Source: Streptomyces sp. UW30
GTDB taxonomy: Bacteria > Actinomycetota > Actinomycetes > Streptomycetales > Streptomycetaceae
Assembly: GCF_008042075.1 (NCBI RefSeq)
Contig: NZ_RDBN01000037.1
Span: 609,311 to 645,511 of the forward strand
DNA length: 36,201 bases
Direction: 5' to 3'
Made by a program: the position numbers and the translations under genes. The notes under the pieces are model-generated. The model saw only the letters and a list, made by a program, of their open reading frames with translations. It had not been told where the DNA came from and did not search any database. Below, piece after piece: positions 30,798 to 36,201 of the stretch (positions within the stretch are counted from its first letter, which is position 1; every line of letters starts with the position of its first letter).

Positions 30798-32162
30798 ATG
30801 ACCGCCACTCTCGTGAATGAGGCGAGCCGGGGGGCCGCCGTGGGTCCGGGCAAGGAACGTGCCCGGCGCTCGCGGCGGCGCGCCCGGATCATCGCCCTGC
30901 TCTTCGTGTTCCCCGCGCTGCTCCTGCTGGGCGCGCTGGTCGTCTACCCCGTGCTGTTCTCCGTCGGGCGCAGCTTCTTCGACGCCTCCGGCACCCGTTT
31001 CGTGGGCGGCGAGAACTACAGCGAGATGTTCCGCGACCCGGCCACCCTCAAGGCCATCCGCAACACCACGATCTGGGTCGTCGTGGCCCCGGCCCTGCTC
31101 ACGGGCCTCGGCCTGATCCTGGCCGTGCTGGTGGAGAAGGTCCGCTGGGCGACCGCGTTCAAGCTGCTGCTGTTCATGCCGATGGCCGTGTCCTTCCTGG
31201 CCGCCGGCATCATCTTCCGCCTCGCCTACGACGAGGACCCGGACAAGGGCGTGCTGAACGCCGCCGCCGTCTCCGTGCACGACGCCTTCCAGGGCACGTC
31301 GACCTATCCGACGGCCCGGGCGCGCGACGGGCAGGGGCTGACGAAGGACGCGGACGGCTCGTACCGCACGAGCGCGAGCGTGTCGCCGGGTGAGGCGGTG
31401 ACGCTCGGCCTGGTCGGTGTGCTGCCGGACGACCTGCCGGGAGGCGTCGAGCCGGCGTACTCGGCGGCAGGGCAGCAGGCCGCCGCCGGTGAGCTGCGCG
31501 GTGTGGTGTACCTCGACTTCACGCCCGGCGGGGGAGGGGAACAGGGCAAGGTGGACCGGCGGGAGAACGGGCTGCCGGAGATGAAAGTCGAGGCGGTGCG
31601 CGCCGGGGAAACGGTCGCCACGGCGACGACGGCGTCCGACGGTTCCTTCCGCTTCGAGGGGCTGGACGACGGCTCGTACTCGGTGCGGCTGCCGGCCTCG
31701 AACTTCGCCGCTCCCTACGACGGCATCTCCTGGCTCGGGCCCACGCTCGTCACGCCGGCGATCATCGGGGCGTACCTGTGGATCTGGACCGGCTTCGCGA
31801 TGGTCCTGATCGGTGCCGGCCTCTCGACCCTCCCCCGGGACGCGCTGGAGGCGGCGCGGATGGACGGCGCGAACGAGTGGCAGATCTTCCGCAGGATCAC
31901 GGTGCCGCTGCTGGCACCGGTGCTGACGGTCGTCTTCATCACGCTCGTCATCAACGTGATGAAGGTCTTCGACCTCGTCTACATCATCGCGCCCGGTCCG
32001 GTGCAGGAGGACGCGACCGTGCTCGCGACGCAGATGTGGCTGGTGTCGTTCGGCGGCGGCAACAACCAGGGCCTGGGCAGCGCGCTGGGCGTCCTGCTTC
32101 TGCTGCTGGTGATCCCCGCGATGGTCTTCAACGTCCGCCGCTTCCGAAGGAGTCAGCGATGA
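30798..32162 (+). CDS. Sugar ABC importer permease (MalF-like) with an inserted Ig-like extracellular domain
   Basis: A 454-residue permease, about 150 longer than the usual 290-310. Membrane segments: 31-55, 90-113, 120-144, then 310-342, 373-395 and 427-447. The EAA loop (EAARMDGANEWQIFRRITVP) that contacts the ATPase is intact. Between the third and fourth segments, on the outer side, lies an insert of about residues 158-305 (bases 31269-31713): first a Ser/Thr/Ala-rich stretch, then GVVYLDF ... GLPEMKVEAVRAGETVATAT and SDGSFRFEGLDDGSYSVRLP, the hallmark of SdrD-B or carboxypeptidase-regulatory-like beta domains. Its stop overlaps the next permease start (ATGA). No ATPase gene is adjacent; Streptomyces sugar importers generally share MsiK. 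Confidence 0.93.
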   Translation: MTATLVNEASRGAAVGPGKERARRSRRRARIIALLFVFPALLLLGALVVYPVLFSVGRSFFDASGTRFVGGENYSEMFRDPATLKAIRNTTIWVVVAPALLTGLGLILAVLVEKVRWATAFKLLLFMPMAVSFLAAGIIFRLAYDEDPDKGVLNAAAVSVHDAFQGTSTYPTARARDGQGLTKDADGSYRTSASVSPGEAVTLGLVGVLPDDLPGGVEPAYSAAGQQAAAGELRGVVYLDFTPGGGGEQGKVDRRENGLPEMKVEAVRAGETVATATTASDGSFRFEGLDDGSYSVRLPASNFAAPYDGISWLGPTLVTPAIIGAYLWIWTGFAMVLIGAGLSTLPRDALEAARMDGANEWQIFRRITVPLLAPVLTVVFITLVINVMKVFDLVYIIAPGPVQEDATVLATQMWLVSFGGGNNQGLGSALGVLLLLLVIPAMVFNVRRFRRSQR

Positions 32163-32998
32163 ACGCGGTCAGGCGGGGCCTGGGCAACTCACTGGTGCAG
32201 GCCTTCCTCGTGGTGATCGGGCTGGTCTGGCTGACCCCGTTGGCCGGGCTGTTCCTGTCCTCGCTGCGGTCCGCCGAGGAAACGGCGGGCGGCGGCTGGT
32301 GGACGGTGTTCGCCAGCCCCGGCCAGCTGTCCTTCGACAACTACTCGGCGCTGCTGGGCAACGCCGGGATCACCCAGGCGTTCTGGAACACCGTGCTGAT
32401 CTCGGTGCCGGCGACGCTGCTGGTCGTCGTCCTCGCGGCGCTCGCCGGGTACGCCTTCGCCTGGCTGGACTTCCCCGGCCGCGAGGCGCTCTTCCTGGTC
32501 GTCGTGGCGCTGCTCGTGGTGCCCGTGCAGATCGGGCTGCTCCCGGTCGCCAAACTCTTCGGTCAGCTGGGGCTGTTCGGCACGATTCCCGGCGTCGTCC
32601 TCTTCCACGTGGCGTACGGGCTGCCGTTCGCGGTGTTCCTGCTGCGGAACTACTTCGCCGAGATGCCGAAGGAGATGCTGGAGGCGGCGCGGATGGACGG
32701 TGGCAGCGAGTGGCGGATCTTCACGCGGCTCGTGCTTCCCGTGGGGCGGCCCGCGATCGCCTCGCTGGCCATCTTCCAGTTCCTGTGGGTGTGGAACGAC
32801 ATGCTGGTGGCGCTGCTGTTCGCCGACAGTGCTTCCCAGCCGTTGACCGTTGAACTCCAGTCCCAGATACGGCAGTTCGGCAGCAACATCGATGTGCTGG
32901 CGCCCGGGGCGTTCGTGTCCCTGGTGGTGCCGGTGGTGGTGTTCTTCGCGTTCCAGCGGCACTTTGTGCAGGGGGTCATGGCGGGTTCGGTGAAGTAG
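32159..32998 (+). CDS. Sugar ABC importer permease (MalG-like)
   Basis: The 279-residue second permease, of normal length with six membrane segments (about 13-33, 75-98, 107-130, 140-160, 185-205, 245-265). The ATPase-contact EAA motif reads EAARMDGGSEWRIFTRLVLP. The ATG at 32159 overlaps the stop of the preceding permease by 4 bases and has GAAGGAG upstream, so synthesis of the two subunits is coupled. It is the last gene of the importer; the strongest hairpin of the window follows 18 bases later. Confidence 0.95.
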   Translation: MNAVRRGLGNSLVQAFLVVIGLVWLTPLAGLFLSSLRSAEETAGGGWWTVFASPGQLSFDNYSALLGNAGITQAFWNTVLISVPATLLVVVLAALAGYAFAWLDFPGREALFLVVVALLVVPVQIGLLPVAKLFGQLGLFGTIPGVVLFHVAYGLPFAVFLLRNYFAEMPKEMLEAARMDGGSEWRIFTRLVLPVGRPAIASLAIFQFLWVWNDMLVALLFADSASQPLTVELQSQIRQFGSNIDVLAPGAFVSLVVPVVVFFAFQRHFVQGVMAGSVK

Positions 32999-33016
32999 CC
33001 CGGAAAGGGCCTCGCC

Positions 33017-33064
33017 CTCGAACGCCGGAGGGGCTGAAAGGAATCAGCCCCTCCGGCGTTCGAG
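33017..33064. terminator. 21-bp hairpin between converging importer and pgl genes
   Basis: A perfect 21-bp stem (33017-33037 with 33044-33064) and 6-base loop AAGGAA in the 80-base convergent gap; the arms read CTCGAACGCCGGAGGGGCTGA and its complement. It should stop transcription from both sides. CTCCGGCGTT(C/T)GAGG-like arms with CAGCCC recur between Streptomyces genes, so it is probably a copy of a dispersed palindromic repeat. Confidence 0.88.
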
Positions 33065-33078
33065 GAGTGGGGGTCCGC

Positions 33079-33861
33079 TTACGAAGACGCCGGTGGATAC
33101 AGCGACCGCGGCAGCTGTGACGCCGCCGCCGCGTCCAGGAGCCACAGCGTCCTGGAACGCCCGTACGCCCCCGCCGCCGGAGCCTGGATCTCCCCCGCAC
33201 CCGACAGCGCGATCGCCGCGGCCTGCGCCTTGTCCTCGCCCGCCGCCAGCAACCACACCTCACGTGCCGCCCGGATCGCGGGAAGCGTGAGGGTCACACG
33301 GGTCGGCGGAGGCTTCGGCGCGCCGTGCACCCCGACGACCGTGCGCTGCGTCTCCCGTACCGCGGGCAGTTCCGGGAACAGAGAGGCGACGTGGGTGTCG
33401 GGACCCACGCCCAGCATCAGGACGTCGAAGGTGGGCACCGAACCGTGGTTCTCGGGACCCGCCGCCCTCGCCAGTTCCTCCGCGTACGCGGAAGCGGCCG
33501 CCTCCACGTCCGCGCCGAACGGACCGTCCGACGCGGGCATGGCATGCACCCGCTTCGGATCCAGCGGCACCGCGTCCAGCAGAGCCTCGCGGGCCTGCGT
33601 GACATTGCGGTCGGGGTCGCCCTCGGGGAGGAAACGCTCGTCGCCCCACCACAGGTCGAGCCGGCCCCAGTCGACGGCGTCCCGCGCGGGGGCGGCCGCC
33701 AGCGCGGCCAGCAGGCCGTTGCCGTTGCGGCCGCCCGTGAGGACCACGGACGCCGAGCCCCGGGAGGCCTGGGCGTCCACGATCTTCGTGATCAGCCGGG
33801 CCGCCGCGGCCTGCGCCATCAGCTCCTTGTCGCGGTGCACGACGAGCTGCGGAGTACTCAC
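33079..33861 (-). CDS. pgl: 6-phosphogluconolactonase
   Basis: Pgl (260 residues, DevB type) hydrolyses 6-phosphogluconolactone, the second step of the oxidative pentose phosphate pathway. Seen are SVVLTGGRNGNGLLAALA (phosphate-binding loop), LDLWWGDERFLPEGDPDRN and VLMLGVGPDTHVASLFP; the usual lactonase motif is GxGxDGHxASLFP, and here GPDTH replaces GxDGH, a small substitution near the active site. The GTG start overlaps the opcA stop as GTGA. It is the third gene of the zwf-opcA-pgl operon. Confidence 0.95.
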   Translation of the reverse strand: MSTPQLVVHRDKELMAQAAAARLITKIVDAQASRGSASVVLTGGRNGNGLLAALAAAPARDAVDWGRLDLWWGDERFLPEGDPDRNVTQAREALLDAVPLDPKRVHAMPASDGPFGADVEAAASAYAEELARAAGPENHGSVPTFDVLMLGVGPDTHVASLFPELPAVRETQRTVVGVHGAPKPPPTRVTLTLPAIRAAREVWLLAAGEDKAQAAAIALSGAGEIQAPAAGAYGRSRTLWLLDAAAASQLPRSLYPPASS

Positions 33862-35030
33862 TTCGCCGCCGCCTTCTTCACTTCCTGCGCCGTCGCTTCC
33901 TTCGCGGATGCTTCAGCAGCGACCTTGGAGGGCGCCCCGGCCGGTTCTCCTTTGGCCGGTGACTCCCCTTTGTCCGCCTGGGTCTTGCCTTCGGCCTCCT
34001 CGGCCGGCGGCTCCCCGACCCGGGCCACGGCGGCCTGGGCCAGCGCCACGGCCTGCTCCGCCTTGGCCACGGCGGCCTCGGCGCCCCGAACCGTGGCGGC
34101 CGGCACGGAGTTCAGCCGCTCCACCCCGAACCGCAACGCCGACGCGTAGGTGTCGTCCGGGTCGAGCCGCCGCAGTTCCTCCGCGATCAGCTCGGCCGTC
34201 TCCCGCCGCTTCAGCGCCACGGCACGGTCCGGCTGGCCCTCGATGGAGAGGGTCGCCAGGGAGCCGTCCGCCCGGTCGAGCTTGATCGGGCCGCAGTCGG
34301 TGTCCATGCGGACCGCCGTCAGACCGGGGCCCGACGACAGCGACCGCTTGACGGGGACGTCCAGCCGGTCCGCGAGCCACATCGCCAGCAGCTCACAGCT
34401 CGGATTGAACTCCTCGCCCTCCACCTCGACGGCCTTCACTTCGCAGACCACCTGGTCCAGAGCCGCCGCCAGCATCGAGCGCCAGGGCGTGATCCGGGTC
34501 CAGGACAGGTCGGTGTCGCCGGGTGTGTAGGTGTCGGCGCGGGACGACAGTTCCCGTACCGGCTGCTCCGAGGCGTAGGTGTCGGTCACCCGGCGCTGGG
34601 CCAGTGCGCCCAGCGGGTCGTTCGCCGGGTCGATCGGCGCGTTCACCGGCCACCAGACCACCACCGGGGCGTCCGGCAGCAGCAGGGGGAGGACGACGGA
34701 CTGCGCGTGGTCGGACACTTCGCCGTACAGGCGCAGGACGACCGTCTCGCCGGTGCCCGCGTCCGCGCCCACCCGCACCTCGGCGTCCAGCCGTGACTGC
34801 GTACGGTCGCGGGGCGAGCGCGAGACACGCTTGATGACCACGAGCGTGCGCGAGGGGTGCTCGCGCGAGGCGTCGTTCGCGGCCTTCAGGGCGTCGTACG
34901 CGTTCTCCTCGTCCGTGACGATGACCAGAGTGAGCACCATGCCGACGGCCGGCGTGCCGATGGCCCGGCGACCCTGCACCAACGCCTTGTTGATCTTGCT
35001 GGCTGTGGTGTCCGTGAGGTCTATCTTCAT
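33858..35030 (-). CDS. opcA: Glucose-6-phosphate dehydrogenase assembly protein OpcA
   Basis: OpcA (390 residues) is needed for assembly and redox control of glucose-6-phosphate dehydrogenase in cyanobacteria and actinobacteria. Its core includes LTLVIVTDEENAYDAL, VVVWWPVNAPIDPANDPLG and DLSWTRITPWRSMLAAALDQ. The ATG at 35030 is chosen because it overlaps the zwf stop (ATGA) and starts at the normal MKIDLTDTTASKINKAL; an upstream GTG at 35090 has no support. About the last 75 residues form a tail of Ala, Glu and Lys, first coiled-coil-like (AAVAKAEQAVALAQAAVARV), then charged and low-complexity; it is not part of the known core. Confidence 0.95.
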   Translation of the reverse strand: MKIDLTDTTASKINKALVQGRRAIGTPAVGMVLTLVIVTDEENAYDALKAANDASREHPSRTLVVIKRVSRSPRDRTQSRLDAEVRVGADAGTGETVVLRLYGEVSDHAQSVVLPLLLPDAPVVVWWPVNAPIDPANDPLGALAQRRVTDTYASEQPVRELSSRADTYTPGDTDLSWTRITPWRSMLAAALDQVVCEVKAVEVEGEEFNPSCELLAMWLADRLDVPVKRSLSSGPGLTAVRMDTDCGPIKLDRADGSLATLSIEGQPDRAVALKRRETAELIAEELRRLDPDDTYASALRFGVERLNSVPAATVRGAEAAVAKAEQAVALAQAAVARVGEPPAEEAEGKTQADKGESPAKGEPAGAPSKVAAEASAKEATAQEVKKAAAK

Positions 35031-36201
35031 GGCCGGCGCCAGCTCCGTCCCTCTCGTGCGAGCATTTCGTCCGCCTCGACGGGCCCCCACGTACCGGACG
35101 GGTACTGGGCGGGCCTGCCGTGCTGGTCCCAGTACTGCTCGATCGGGTCGAGGATCTTCCAGGACCGCTCGACCTCCTCGGTGCGCGGGAAGAGGTTCGA
35201 GTCGCCCAGGAGGACGTCCAGGATCAGGCGCTCGTACGCCTCCGGGCTGGACTCCGTGAAGGACTCGCCATAGGCGAAGTCCATCGACACGTCCCGGATC
35301 TCCATCGAGGTGCCGGGCACCTTGGAGCCGAAGCGGACCGTGACGCCCTCGTCGGGCTGGACGCGGATCACGATCGCGTTCTGGCCCAGCTCCTCGGTGG
35401 CCGTCGTGTCGAAGGGGGAGTGCGGGGCGCGCTGGAAGACGACCGCGATCTCCGTGACGCGCCTGCCGAGCCGCTTGCCGGTGCGCAGGTAGAAGGGGAC
35501 GCCCGCCCAGCGGCGGTTGTCGATCTCCACCTTGATCGCGGCATAGGTGTCCGTCTTGGACTTGGGGTCGATGCCCTCCTCCTGGAGGTAGCCGACCGCC
35601 TTCTCGCCGCCCTGCCAGCCGGCCGCGTACTGCGCGAACACGGTGTCGCGGCCCAGGTCCTTCGGCAGCCGTACGGCACCGAGCACCTTGGTCTTCTCGG
35701 CGGCCAGCGCGTCCGCGTCGAAGGAGGCGGGCTCTTCCATGGCCGTCAGGGCCATCAGCTGGAGCAGGTGGTTCTGGATGACGTCACGGGCGGCGCCGAT
35801 GCCGTCGTAGTAGCCGGCCCGGCCGCCGATGCCGATGTCCTCGGCCATGGTGATCTGCACGTGGTCCACGAAGGACCGGTTCCAGATCGGTTCGAACATC
35901 GTGTTGGCGAACCGCAGCGCCAGGATGTTCTGGACGGTCTCCTTGCCCAGGTAGTGGTCGATGCGGAAGACCTGGTCCGGGGCGAAGACCTCGTGGACGA
36001 CCTTGTTGAGCTCCTCGGCCGAGGCGAGGTCGTGGCCGAAGGGCTTCTCGATGACCGCGCGGCGCCAGGAGCCGCTGCTCTGGTCGGCGAGGCCGTGCTT
36101 CTTGAGCTGCTGGATGACCACCGGGAAGGAGCGCGGCGGCACCGACAGGTAGAAGGCGAAGTTGCCGCCCGTGCCCTGTGCCTTGTCCAGCTCCTCGATG
36201 G
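35027..36201 (-). CDS. zwf: Glucose-6-phosphate dehydrogenase, 3' part (5' end outside window)
   Basis: Zwf oxidises glucose-6-phosphate to 6-phosphogluconolactone with NADP, the entry of the pentose phosphate pathway. The frame is open to the window edge, so the N-terminal NADP-binding part is mostly missing; the remainder holds VIEKPFGHD, the active-site RIDHYLGKETVQN, NRSFVDHVQITMAEDIG and PFYLRTGKRL. It is the first gene seen of zwf-opcA-pgl, which are joined by 4-base overlaps and read leftward, ending at the hairpin at 33017-33064. Confidence 0.97.
   Translation of the reverse strand, partial: IEELDKAQGTGGNFAFYLSVPPRSFPVVIQQLKKHGLADQSSGSWRRAVIEKPFGHDLASAEELNKVVHEVFAPDQVFRIDHYLGKETVQNILALRFANTMFEPIWNRSFVDHVQITMAEDIGIGGRAGYYDGIGAARDVIQNHLLQLMALTAMEEPASFDADALAAEKTKVLGAVRLPKDLGRDTVFAQYAAGWQGGEKAVGYLQEEGIDPKSKTDTYAAIKVEIDNRRWAGVPFYLRTGKRLGRRVTEIAVVFQRAPHSPFDTTATEELGQNAIVIRVQPDEGVTVRFGSKVPGTSMEIRDVSMDFAYGESFTESSPEAYERLILDVLLGDSNLFPRTEEVERSWKILDPIEQYWDQHGRPAQYPSGTWGPVEADEMLAREGRSWRRP

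Overview
The window is a piece of an actinobacterial chromosome, almost certainly Streptomyces or a close relative. The evidence is the very high GC content with G/C-dominated third codon positions, the frequent GTG starts, the sporulation regulator WhiA, a rare in-frame TTA leucine codon, and the gene order uvrA ... uvrC-rapZ-yvcK-whiA ... gap-pgk-tpiA-secG ... pgi ... pgl-opcA-zwf, which is the familiar Streptomyces core arrangement.

Layout. (1) 1-5.9 kb: the 3' end of uvrA and a strong terminator; then, on the minus strand, a LacI-type regulator translationally coupled to a PfkB sugar kinase, and a helix-turn-helix protein. A 760-base spacer follows, holding a probable frameshifted small gene and the uvrC promoter. 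(2) 5.9-11.1 kb: uvrC-rapZ-yvcK-whiA on the plus strand with overlapping stop and start codons, ending at a hairpin terminator; a second whiA promoter seems to lie inside yvcK. (3) 11.2-14.2 kb: a large secreted M14 metallocarboxypeptidase. (4) 14.4-17.9 kb: gap, pgk, tpiA and secG. (5) 18.1-22.6 kb: a small RbpA-family RNA polymerase-binding protein, an MFS exporter behind a textbook DNA-damage promoter, pgi, and a membrane protein with a proline-rich tail. (6) 22.6-26.2 kb, minus strand: PadR regulator, ABC ATPase and FtsX-type permease, an exporter-like module. (7) 26.4-33.0 kb, plus strand: an orphan secreted solute-binding protein, a GH13 alpha-glucosidase, and a sugar ABC importer (lipoprotein plus two permeases, no ATPase). 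(8) 33.1 kb to the end, minus strand: pgl, opcA and zwf (5' end outside the window).

How it works together. Parts 4, 5 and 8 are central carbon metabolism: lower glycolysis, glucose-6-phosphate isomerase and the oxidative pentose phosphate entry. The GH13 and importer module between pgi and pgl would feed glucose units from imported alpha-glucosides into that pathway, probably powered by the shared MsiK ATPase encoded elsewhere. Two intergenic sites with an identical 13-bp palindromic core flank the orphan binding-protein gene and suggest that PadR, or another regulator, ties modules 6 and 7 together.

Most notable: a perfect RecA-NDp (PafBC-type) promoter before an MFS exporter that also carries a TTA codon; a sugar permease with an Ig-like domain inserted in an extracellular loop; the paired palindromes around the orphan binding protein; and an AT-rich, rare-codon island inside yvcK that looks like an embedded whiA promoter.
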